Shown: piece after piece, positions 1-5,964 of the stretch | How positions within the stretch are numbered: the stretch's first letter is position 1 | Layout: every line of letters begins with the position of its first letter | Assembly: GCA_900552775.1 (NCBI GenBank) | Contig: USAP01000088.1 | Coordinates: forward strand, 1-6,815 | Source: an uncultured Eubacteriales bacterium | GTDB taxonomy: Bacteria; Bacillota; Clostridia; UMGS1883; UMGS1540 | Direction: 5' to 3' | Length of the DNA stretch: 6,815 nt | The notes under the pieces: generated by a model | The model's database searches: none | Told to the model about the DNA's origin: nothing | What the model saw: the letters and a program-made list of their open reading frames with translations, nothing else | Made by a program: the position numbers and the translations under genes

Positions 1-66
1 AGGAACTCGTCGCCGGAAAGGCGTGCGCACACCGTCCCGGCGGGGGTATTGTCCCGCCATTAAAAT
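1..66 (+). other. GC-rich, hairpin-forming leader before argC (or tail of an upstream gene)
   Basis: The first 60 bases hold 41 G or C, far above the AT-leaning coding sequence that follows. Three short stems are visible: CGCC 11-14 with GGCG 20-23; GGCGGG 39-44 with CCCGCC 53-58, extendable by one G-U pair; and an alternative stem of 31-33 plus 36-38 with 42-47, which excludes the second. GTGCGCAC at 23-30 is a perfect palindrome. No run of T follows the 39-58 hairpin, so it is not a standard intrinsic terminator. All three forward frames are open from the window edge, to stops at 61-63, 66-68 and 74-76, so this could equally be the 3' end of an upstream gene. None of the short peptides is recognisable. 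Leader and gene-tail readings cannot be separated from this fragment. Confidence 0.35.
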
Positions 67-78
67 AGGAGATTAGTT

Positions 79-1008
79 ATGAGCGGTAAAGCCAAAGTAT
101 TTACGGACGGTTCCGCCGGAACGACGGGACTTAAAATTGTTTCAAGACTGCGTGAAAGAGATGATGTTGAACTTATAACGCTGAGCGATGATAAGAGAAA
201 AGACACCGAAGAGAGAAGAAAAGCCATAAACGCTGCCGACATTGCATTTTTATGCTTGCCGGACGATGCGGCGCGCGAAGCCGTTTCGATGAGTGACGGC
301 AGCACGGTTATTATAGACACGTCAACGGCTCACAGAACCGAAGAAAGATTTGCATACGGTTTTGCCGAACTTTCGGAAAAGCATCGCGATAAAATTAAAA
401 ATTCAAAGTATATTGCTGTTCCGGGTTGTCATGCAAGCGGTTTTATAGCGCTTATATATCCGCTTTGCGAGAGCGGAGTTATAAAGAAAGACATAAATCT
501 TTCATGTTTCAGCCTTACGGGTTATTCGGGAGGCGGCAAAAAAATGATTGCCGAATATGAAAGTGATGACAGAAGCACATTTTTGTCATCGCCGAGACAG
601 TACGGAATTTCGCAGACCCACAAACATTTAAAAGAAATGGTTAAAATTTCGGGAATAGAAAAGGCGCCTGTTTTTTGCCCCACGGTTGCCGATTTTTACA
701 GCGGCATGGAAGTTACGGTTCCGCTTTTTAAAAGTGATGTTTCCGTCGGAATTGAAGAAATAAAGAAAATTTATTCGGAAAAATACAATTCTGATATTGT
801 TTTTTATCTGGAAGACAATGAGAACGGCTTTTTGGCGTCAAATAAAATGAGCGGAAAAGACAGTATGCAGATAGCGGTGTACGGAAACGACGAGAGAATG
901 ATTCTCACCGCCAGATATGACAATCTCGGAAAAGGCGCTTCGGGAGCCGCTATAGAATGTATGAATATAGCTCTCGGAGCCGATGATAAAAAAGGACTTG
1001 TTTTGTAA
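79..1008 (+). CDS. argC: N-acetyl-gamma-glutamyl-phosphate reductase, type 2 (short form)
   Basis: Cytoplasmic enzyme that reduces N-acetylglutamyl-5-phosphate to N-acetylglutamate 5-semialdehyde with NADPH, the third step of arginine synthesis. The 309-aa product has the dinucleotide-binding loop DGSAGTTG (10-17), the NAADIAFLCLPDDAAREAV stretch (51-69) and DTSTAHRT (80-87). The active-site cysteine is C117 in VPGCHASGFIAL, HKH lies at 181-183, and a conserved DNLGKGASGAA (281-291) is near the C-terminus. Length and the DG.AGTTG start match the short 'type 2' ArgC family rather than the longer type 1 form (E. coli ArgC is about 334 aa). The residues after the cysteine are HAS, where I recall YPT or similar in most type 2 members. 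The start is supported by AGGAG at 67-71, seven bases upstream. First of four co-directional arg genes; the next starts 12 nt after its stop. Confidence 0.93.
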   Translation: MSGKAKVFTDGSAGTTGLKIVSRLRERDDVELITLSDDKRKDTEERRKAINAADIAFLCLPDDAAREAVSMSDGSTVIIDTSTAHRTEERFAYGFAELSEKHRDKIKNSKYIAVPGCHASGFIALIYPLCESGVIKKDINLSCFSLTGYSGGGKKMIAEYESDDRSTFLSSPRQYGISQTHKHLKEMVKISGIEKAPVFCPTVADFYSGMEVTVPLFKSDVSVGIEEIKKIYSEKYNSDIVFYLEDNENGFLASNKMSGKDSMQIAVYGNDERMILTARYDNLGKGASGAAIECMNIALGADDKKGLVL

Positions 1009-1013
1009 AGGAG
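1009..1013 (+). promoter_or_regulatory. Ribosome binding site deciding the argJ start
   Basis: AGGAG begins right after the argC stop codon (TAA, 1006-1008). Two in-frame ATG codons follow, at 1015 and 1021. The first is only one base from the AGGAG core, too close for normal initiation, while the second is seven bases away, the usual spacing. The 1021 start is therefore preferred. Confidence 0.75.
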
Positions 1014-1020
1014 AATGACT

Positions 1021-2241
1021 ATGAGCAATATAGATATAATAAAAGGCGGAGTATGCGCCCCGCGCGGCTTTCTCGCCGCCGGAATGCATTGCGGAATACG
1101 CAAAAACAGGAGTAAAAACGATCTGTCACTTATTTTCAGCGAGAAAAAAGCTTCGGCAGCTGCCGTGTACACAAAAAATTTGGTTAAAGGCGCTCCGCTT
1201 TCGGTTACGAAAAATAATATAGAAGACGGTTTTGCACAGGCTGTAATCTGCAACAGCGGCAATGCAAATACATGCAATGCGGACGGAATCGAAATTGCCG
1301 AAAAAATGTGCAGTCTTACGGGACAGGCGCTCGGAATTAATGAAAAAGATATAATAGTGGCATCAACGGGTGTTATAGGTCAGCAGCTGCCGATAAAACC
1401 GATTGCGGACGGTATACCGCAGCTCTGCAAAGAACTTTCGAAAGATTCCTCGGCTGCTGCGGAAGGAATCATGACAACCGATACGGTTAAAAAAGAAATA
1501 GCCGTAAAGTTTGCACTCGGCGGCAAAGAGTGCACCATGGGTGCAATGGCTAAAGGCTCGGGCATGATTCATCCGAATATGGCAACAATGCTTGTGTTTA
1601 TTACAACCGATGCAGCGATTTCTCCGCAGATGCTTAAAAAAGCGCTTTCGGGTGATGTTGACAACACTTTTAATATGCTCAGCATAGACGGGGATACTTC
1701 CACAAACGACATGGTTTCCGTTATGGCAAACGGCATGGCTGAAAATGCGGAAATAACGGAAGATAACGATGATTTCAAAACGTTTATGAAGGCGCTTAAT
1801 ACCGTGACTGTTCACCTTTGCCGCATGATTGCCGGAGACGGTGAGGGAGCGACAAAACTGCTGCAGTGCAAAGTCTGCGGCGCGAAAACCAAAGAAATTG
1901 CAAAGACCGCCGCAAAAAGCGTTGTCTGCTCTTCTCTTTTGAAAGCGGCAATGTTCGGAGCGGATGCAAATTGGGGAAGGGTGCTCTGTGCACTCGGCTA
2001 CAGCGGTGCAGAGCTTGACGTTAATAAAATAGACGTTGCATTTTCATCTGAAAAAGGAAAAATAGATGTATGCAAAAACGGCAGCGGAATAGATTTTTCG
2101 GAAGATAAGGCAAAAGAAATATTGCTTTGTGAGCAAATAGATATTCTTGTTTCGCTCAATGACGGTGAATATTGTGCCGAGGCATGGGGATGCGACCTTA
2201 CATACGATTATGTGAAAATCAACGGAGATTACAGGTCTTGA
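1021..2241 (+). CDS. argJ: Glutamate N-acetyltransferase / ornithine acetyltransferase (ArgJ)
   Basis: ArgJ transfers the acetyl group from N-acetylornithine to glutamate, releasing ornithine and regenerating N-acetylglutamate. Bifunctional members also use acetyl-CoA; the sequence alone does not show which type this is. The 406-aa precursor (from 1021) has CNSGNANTCN (77-86), the oxyanion-hole segment ASTGVIG (114-120) and the self-cleavage site KGSGMIHPNMATML (178-191). T189 there is expected to become the N-terminal nucleophile of the beta chain after cleavage between A188 and T189. Further family motifs are SIDGDTSTND (221-230), GDGEGATKL (272-280), GADANWGR (313-320) and the C-terminal ending VKINGDYRS, close to the usual INA.YRT. 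The length is typical. The alternative ATG at 1015 would add two residues. It sits 12 nt after argC and 17 nt before argB, consistent with one transcript. Confidence 0.96.
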   Translation: MSNIDIIKGGVCAPRGFLAAGMHCGIRKNRSKNDLSLIFSEKKASAAAVYTKNLVKGAPLSVTKNNIEDGFAQAVICNSGNANTCNADGIEIAEKMCSLTGQALGINEKDIIVASTGVIGQQLPIKPIADGIPQLCKELSKDSSAAAEGIMTTDTVKKEIAVKFALGGKECTMGAMAKGSGMIHPNMATMLVFITTDAAISPQMLKKALSGDVDNTFNMLSIDGDTSTNDMVSVMANGMAENAEITEDNDDFKTFMKALNTVTVHLCRMIAGDGEGATKLLQCKVCGAKTKEIAKTAAKSVVCSSLLKAAMFGADANWGRVLCALGYSGAELDVNKIDVAFSSEKGKIDVCKNGSGIDFSEDKAKEILLCEQIDILVSLNDGEYCAEAWGCDLTYDYVKINGDYRS

Positions 2242-2258
2242 GAAAGGCGGGAAAGCAA

Positions 2259-3134
2259 ATGAATAAAGTTACAAACGCTCAGCGTGCAGAAATTCTGACG
2301 CAGGCTTTGCCGTACATTCAGAATTATTACGGCAAAATAGTTGTGGTAAAGTACGGCGGAAATGCCATGATAAACGATACGCTTAAGCACCAGGTTATGG
2401 AAGACATTGTTTTGCTGTCTCTTGTCGGGGTAAAAGTGGTGCTTGTGCACGGCGGCGGACCGGAAATTTCAGACACACTCAAAAAAATAGGCAAAGAATC
2501 AAGGTTTGAAGGCGGACTGCGCGTTACCGACAAAGAAACTGTTGATGTGGTTCAGATGGTTTTGTGCGGAAAAATAAATAAAGAGCTTGTAAATCTCATA
2601 GAACAAAAAGGCGGAAAAGCAATGGGACTTTCGGGCATAGACGGATGCATGATACACGCCGTTATGAAAGACGAAAAACTTGGTTTTGTCGGAAATATTA
2701 CAGGCATAAACACAGAACCTATCGATGATGTTGTTGAAAAGGGATATATTCCCGTAATAGCAGGAATAGGAAGCGGAGAAGACGGGAGCGTATACAATGT
2801 AAATGCCGATACGGCGGCGGCTTTCATAGCCGGTGCGCTCGGCGCGGAAAGGCTTATTTCAATGACGGATATTGCCGGCGTTATGAGAGACAAAAATGAT
2901 CCCGAGTCCGTAATTCCTTGCATGGATATAGAAGAGGCACACGCGCTTTTTGAAGACGGAACAATAGCCGGCGGCATGATTCCCAAAGTTCAGTGCTGCA
3001 TAGACGCTATTCAAAAAGGCGTTGAAAGGGTAACTATTCTCGACGGCAGGGTTCCGCATGCGCTTCTGCTTGAGACGCTTACGGACGAAGGTGCCGGAAC
3101 AATGGTTGTAAAGGAGCGCAAAAAAGATGAGTGA
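2259..3134 (+). CDS. argB: N-acetylglutamate kinase
   Basis: Phosphorylates N-acetylglutamate with ATP, the second step of the pathway and commonly its control point. The 291-aa product belongs to the amino-acid kinase family: KYGGNAM (31-37, K31 a likely phosphate-binding lysine), VHGGGPEI (63-70), GLRVTD (86-91), NVNADTAAA (180-188), SMTDIAGV (201-208) and GGMIPK (238-243, K243). Residues 1-26 before the kinase core look like the extra N-terminal helix (AEILTQALPYIQNYYGK) found in hexameric, arginine-inhibited enzymes and absent from the arginine-insensitive E. coli form. The C-terminal DGRVPHALLLE...TDEG segment (262-278) also matches that class, so feedback inhibition by arginine is inferred. 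ATG 2259 is chosen because GGCGG (2246-2250, one change from GGAGG) lies 8 nt upstream and the family N-terminus begins here. An upstream in-frame ATG at 2172 lies inside argJ and gives an unrelated extension. It overlaps argD by 8 nt. Confidence 0.96.
   Translation: MNKVTNAQRAEILTQALPYIQNYYGKIVVVKYGGNAMINDTLKHQVMEDIVLLSLVGVKVVLVHGGGPEISDTLKKIGKESRFEGGLRVTDKETVDVVQMVLCGKINKELVNLIEQKGGKAMGLSGIDGCMIHAVMKDEKLGFVGNITGINTEPIDDVVEKGYIPVIAGIGSGEDGSVYNVNADTAAAFIAGALGAERLISMTDIAGVMRDKNDPESVIPCMDIEEAHALFEDGTIAGGMIPKVQCCIDAIQKGVERVTILDGRVPHALLLETLTDEGAGTMVVKERKKDE
3111..3116 (+). promoter_or_regulatory. argD ribosome binding site inside the argB coding end
   Basis: AAGGAG lies within the last codons of argB, ten bases before the argD ATG at 3127. 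Since the argB stop (3132-3134) falls inside the start of argD, a ribosome finishing argB ends next to this site, so translational coupling of the two genes is likely. Confidence 0.7.
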
Positions 3135-4284
3135 AATAAAAGAAAGAGATCAAAAATATGTTCTCGGAACATATTCGAGATTTGATGTTGAAATTGTTTC
3201 CGGAAGCGGCTCATGCGCTGTGGATTCCGAAGGAAAAAAATATATAGATATGGGCAGCGGAATTGCCGTAAACACTTTCGGATACGCAGATAAAGAATGG
3301 GTTAAAGCGGTTACGGAACAGCTTTCGAAACTTCAGCACACTTCAAATCTTTATTACACCGAGCCGTGCGGAGAGCTTGCAGAGCTGCTTTGCAAAAAAA
3401 CGGGAGCGAAAAAAGTGTTTTTTTCAAATTCCGGAGCGGAGGCAAACGAATGCGCAATAAAAACGGCGCGTAAATATGCGGAAAGCCGCGGAGTAAAAGA
3501 CGGAAAGATAATAACGCTCCGGCACAGCTTTCACGGCAGAACCCTGGGAACGCTTGCCGCAACGGGACAGGATGTTTTTCATAAAGACTTTCTGCCTTTG
3601 TGCGGCGGCTTTTTGTATGCGGAACCCGGAAATACGGCAGAACTTAAAAAGCTTATTGAAACCGAAAATGTTATTGCCGTGATGTTTGAATGTATTCAGG
3701 GCGAGGGAGGCGTTCTTCCCCTTGAAAAGGAATATGTAAAGGATATGGAAAGGCTTGCGCGTGAAAAAGATATTTTGCTTATAGCCGATGAGGTTCAGTG
3801 CGGCAACGGGCGTACAGGCGCTATGTACGCATATATGAATTACGGCATCGTGCCGGATATTGTGACCACTGCAAAAGGGCTCGGCGGAGGTTTGCCCATA
3901 GGCGCCACACTCTTTTTCGATAAAACCGAAAACGTTTTAAAAGCCGGCGAACACGGCTCAACATTCGGCGGAAATCCCGCAGTGTGCGCAGGAGCAGTAT
4001 CGGTTGTTTCAAGACTTAACGATGCACTTTTTGAAGATGTTAAAAGAAAGTCCGATTATATTTTTGCGGAACTTTCCGGCGCCTACGGTGTAAAAAGCGT
4101 CAGCGGAATGGGGCTTATGATCGGAATCGAAACGGAAAAAGACGCTTCCGAAGTTGTGAAAAAATGCATGGAAAACGGTGTTTTGGTTTTAAAGGCAAAA
4201 AACAAGGTTCGCCTTTTGCCGCCGCTTAACATAAGCGACAAAGAGCTTGAAAAAGCCGTTGAGGTAATTAAAAACTGTATGTAA
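3127..4284 (+). CDS. argD: Acetylornithine aminotransferase
   Basis: PLP enzyme converting N-acetylglutamate semialdehyde and glutamate to N-acetylornithine and 2-oxoglutarate. The 385-aa product is a class III aminotransferase of the usual ArgD length. The N-terminal GTYSRFDVEIVSGSG (14-28) is typical of ArgD. Cofactor-site motifs follow in order: SNSGAEANECAIK (100-112), HSFHGRTLGTL (133-143), FECIQGEGG (187-195), IADEVQCGNGRTG (219-231, with D221 expected to contact the PLP ring nitrogen), TTAKGLGGGLPIGA (247-260, K250 the Schiff-base lysine) and HGSTFGGNP (276-284). No key residue is missing. Class III members such as ornithine or GABA aminotransferase are alternatives by fold, but the N-terminal motif and the argC-J-B neighbours make ArgD by far the best call. 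It starts 8 nt before the argB stop; no argF or carbamoyl phosphate synthase gene follows. Confidence 0.94.
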   Translation: MSEIKERDQKYVLGTYSRFDVEIVSGSGSCAVDSEGKKYIDMGSGIAVNTFGYADKEWVKAVTEQLSKLQHTSNLYYTEPCGELAELLCKKTGAKKVFFSNSGAEANECAIKTARKYAESRGVKDGKIITLRHSFHGRTLGTLAATGQDVFHKDFLPLCGGFLYAEPGNTAELKKLIETENVIAVMFECIQGEGGVLPLEKEYVKDMERLAREKDILLIADEVQCGNGRTGAMYAYMNYGIVPDIVTTAKGLGGGLPIGATLFFDKTENVLKAGEHGSTFGGNPAVCAGAVSVVSRLNDALFEDVKRKSDYIFAELSGAYGVKSVSGMGLMIGIETEKDASEVVKKCMENGVLVLKAKNKVRLLPPLNISDKELEKAVEVIKNCM

Positions 4285-4308
4285 CGAAGTTTTGCGGAGA
4301 ACAATGAA

Positions 4309-5403
4309 ATGAAATTTAAAAAGATTTTTAAATACTGCAGTGCTTTTATTATTGCGGCATTCATATACCTTTTTGTTTCGCAGAACGGTGTTTCGAGTGC
4401 GGTTCCGGATGTTGTTATGAAATTGCAGATTAACAGCCCCGTTATGGAAGTAAACGGGGAGAAAAGAGAAGTTGACCCAGGGCGCACCACGGCACCGCTT
4501 GTCATAAACGGACGCACTATGGTTCCGGTTCGAACGGTTACGGAAACTTTCGGCGGCACTGCGGAGTGGAACGAAAAAGAAGGCACGGTTACGCTGCAGC
4601 TTGACGGCGATACCGTAAAACTCACACCGGGCAGCACTGAGGCAGGGTGTAACGGTAAAAAGCACACACTTGATGCAGCGCCTGCGGTGATTGAAGGAAG
4701 AACCATGCTGCCCATACGCTTTATAGCCGAAAGTTTTAATTTCGGTGTTGCGTGGGACAGTGCGGAAAGTTCTGTATACATTATTCACGATACATTAACC
4801 GAGGACGAATACAATGCTTTAACCGCTGTTTTGCCGCCGTATTCGGGAAATCCGTATACGGTGGTTAACGAAAACAAGCCTTATTTTAAAAGTTATGAAA
4901 TAATAAAACCTTCGTTTGAGTATTATTCAAAGCTCGATTCTCTAAAAAGGTGCAATGTATGCCAGGCGTCGGCTTCCGAAGATCTCATGCCTTCGGAAAA
5001 ACGCGGAAACATAAGTTCTGTAAAACCCACCGGATGGGTAAACGTGAAGTATGACAATATAAGCGGCGGGTATCTTTATAACCGATGCCATCTTCTGGGA
5101 TATCAGCTCACGGGCGAAAATGCAAATGTGAGAAATCTTATAACCGGAACGAGGCATCTGAATGTTGACGGCATGCTGCCTTTTGAAAATAAGGTTGCGG
5201 AGTATATTAAAACAACAAAAAATCATGTGATGTACCGTGTGACTCCTGTGTTTGTTAAAAGTAATCTTGTGGCGGACGGTGTGCTCATGGAGGCATATTC
5301 GGTTGAGGATAACGGCGAAGGAATAACATTTTGCGTATATTGCTATAACGTTCAGCCGGGAATTATAATAGACTATGGAAGCGGCAGAAGCCATGCCGCA
5401 TAA
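4309..5403 (+). CDS. Secreted stalk-domain DNA/RNA non-specific endonuclease
   Basis: Predicted extracytoplasmic nuclease of 364 aa. Residues 1-8 are lysine-rich and 10-23 hydrophobic, with a possible signal peptidase site after VSSA (28-31); an uncleaved anchor is also possible. Residues 38-160 form a copper amine oxidase N-terminal-like stalk domain with two repeats, GRTMVPVRTVTETFGG (68-83) and GRTMLPIRFIAESFNF (130-145). Such domains usually act as cell-surface spacers, not copper sites. Residues 190-357 match the EndA-like Endonuclea_NS_2 family: LMPSEKRGNISSVKPTGW (226-243), YNRCHLLGYQLTGEN (257-271), NLITGTRHLN (276-285) and GMLPFENKV (288-296). By comparison with the DRGH nucleases, H261 is the general base, N285 the metal ligand, and E293 a further active-site residue. 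The start has GGAGA 8 nt upstream (4296-4300). It lies 24 nt after argD with no terminator between, so it may be read through from the arg operon. Nutrient scavenging or DNA uptake are possible roles, not shown. Confidence 0.9.
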   Translation: MKFKKIFKYCSAFIIAAFIYLFVSQNGVSSAVPDVVMKLQINSPVMEVNGEKREVDPGRTTAPLVINGRTMVPVRTVTETFGGTAEWNEKEGTVTLQLDGDTVKLTPGSTEAGCNGKKHTLDAAPAVIEGRTMLPIRFIAESFNFGVAWDSAESSVYIIHDTLTEDEYNALTAVLPPYSGNPYTVVNENKPYFKSYEIIKPSFEYYSKLDSLKRCNVCQASASEDLMPSEKRGNISSVKPTGWVNVKYDNISGGYLYNRCHLLGYQLTGENANVRNLITGTRHLNVDGMLPFENKVAEYIKTTKNHVMYRVTPVFVKSNLVADGVLMEAYSVEDNGEGITFCVYCYNVQPGIIIDYGSGRSHAA

Positions 5404-5423
5404 ATACAAAGAATTAAAAAAAC

Positions 5424-5459
5424 GAAGTGCAGCAAAACGATTTTGTTTTGCTGCACCTT
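5424..5459. terminator. Bidirectional intrinsic terminator between convergent genes
   Basis: A perfect 12-bp stem, GTGCAGCAAAAC (5427-5438) with GTTTTGCTGCAC (5445-5456), closes a six-base loop GATTTT. It extends by GAA/TTC past one bulged C. It lies between the plus-strand nuclease (ends 5403) and the minus-strand VOC gene (ends 5482). On the minus strand the stem is followed by a run of seven T (complement of A 5416-5422), a strong terminator. On the plus strand the following sequence CTTCTTATCTTT is only moderately T-rich, so termination of the arg-nuclease unit may be weaker. Confidence 0.88.
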
Positions 5460-5481
5460 CTTATCTTTAGGAAAATTATGA

Positions 5482-5865
5482 TTATACAAGAGGATTGGGT
5501 CTGTATATAAGATGGAATATATTTCCGTCCGGATCACGGAAGAAATATGTTCTGATTCCGTTTTTTTCCGTAGGTTCCGTGAGTGTTTCAGCTCCTGCGG
5601 CTTTGATTTTTTCTACCATCGGGTCAAATTCGTCTGCCGTTACGGAAAGAGCAAAGTGGCGTATGCCACCGGCAAACATTTCGGTTTTTTCAAAAGATGA
5701 CGTTTCTTTTATGATTTCTATCATTGAACCGTCGGCAGCGGCAACAAAATATGTGCCTTTTCCGTTGTCATAAACCTGCTTCATGCCGAAGACTTTGATA
5801 TACCAATCCTTAAGTGCGGCTGTGTCCTTGGAACATACCGCGATGTGTTCAATACCTGCTATCAT
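5482..5865 (-). CDS. VOC-superfamily (glyoxalase/dioxygenase fold) protein
   Basis: A 127-aa single-domain protein with two beta-alpha-beta-beta-beta modules, residues about 1-53 and 66-122, the normal size for a small VOC protein working as a dimer. The first module starts IEHIAV (5-10), with WYIKVFGM (21-28) and MIEII (48-52). The second starts IRHFALSV (68-75) and ends FFRDPDGNIFHLIYRP (108-123). The usual metal-ligand positions are H7, E50 and H70, while the fourth holds H118 where glyoxalase I has glutamate, giving H-E-H-H. This argues against calling it glyoxalase I. Related folds cover lactoylglutathione lyases, epimerases, dioxygenases and resistance proteins; the substrate is unknown. 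GGAG (5877-5874 on the minus strand) lies 8 nt before the ATG. It is downstream of, and co-oriented with, the AraC-type regulator, which may control it. Confidence 0.87.
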   Translation of the reverse strand: MIAGIEHIAVCSKDTAALKDWYIKVFGMKQVYDNGKGTYFVAAADGSMIEIIKETSSFEKTEMFAGGIRHFALSVTADEFDPMVEKIKAAGAETLTEPTEKNGIRTYFFRDPDGNIFHLIYRPNPLV

Positions 5866-5902
5866 TTTTTATTCTCCGTTCTGCCCGTTTGTATTTTGAT
5901 TC

Positions 5903-5919
5903 GGCAGCCGGGCTCTGCC
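5903..5919 (-). other. Small hairpin in the VOC gene 5' leader
   Basis: GGCAG (5903-5907) pairs with CTGCC (5915-5919) around a seven-base loop. On the minus strand no T run follows, so it is not a clear terminator for the upstream regulator gene. It would sit in the untranslated leader of the VOC gene, about 25 nt before its ribosome binding site. A role is not evident. Confidence 0.3.
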
Positions 5920-5935
5920 AATATTTCCAAACAAT

Positions 5936-5964
5936 ATATTATCACAAAATAAAAAATAATTCAA
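5936..5964 (-). promoter_or_regulatory. Candidate sigma-A promoter for the VOC gene
   Basis: Read on the minus strand, TTGAAT (5964-5959) is separated by exactly 17 bases from TAATAT (5941-5936). Each box matches four of six consensus positions, and the spacer is AT-rich. The -35 box overlaps the stop codon of the AraC-type gene (5963-5961). A transcript from here would have a leader of about 60-65 nt. The surroundings are AT-rich, so a chance match is possible, and read-through from the regulator gene remains an alternative. Confidence 0.4.

Noticed and set aside
1..60. Minus-strand start (ATG at 60-58) running off the window as a divergent gene
   Set aside because: There is no ribosome binding site on that strand before the ATG, and the arginine-rich peptide is not recognisable.
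1..78. T-box riboswitch or ArgR operator upstream of argC
   Set aside because: No GGTGG..CCGCG-type T-box core and no clear ArgR-box palindrome can be seen in the short stretch available; most of the leader would lie outside the window.
804..1277. Minus-strand open frame over argC/argJ, with similar ones at 1363-1815 and 2552-2986
   Set aside because: All lie opposite well-supported arg genes and show no family motif.
2172..2258. N-terminal extension of argB from the ATG at 2172
   Set aside because: It lies within argJ in another frame, and the peptide does not resemble kinase N-termini. The ATG at 2259 has a spaced GGCGG and fits the family length.
4083..4781. Long minus-strand open frame (about 232 aa) across the argD end and the nuclease start
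   Set aside because: It is antisense to two clearly real genes, has serine/threonine/proline-rich composition typical of a shadow frame, no recognisable domain, and crosses the gene boundary.
4420..4790. Copper amine oxidase activity for the nuclease protein
   Set aside because: Only the stalk-like N-terminal domain is present; the catalytic oxidase domain is absent, so the family name should not be read as function.
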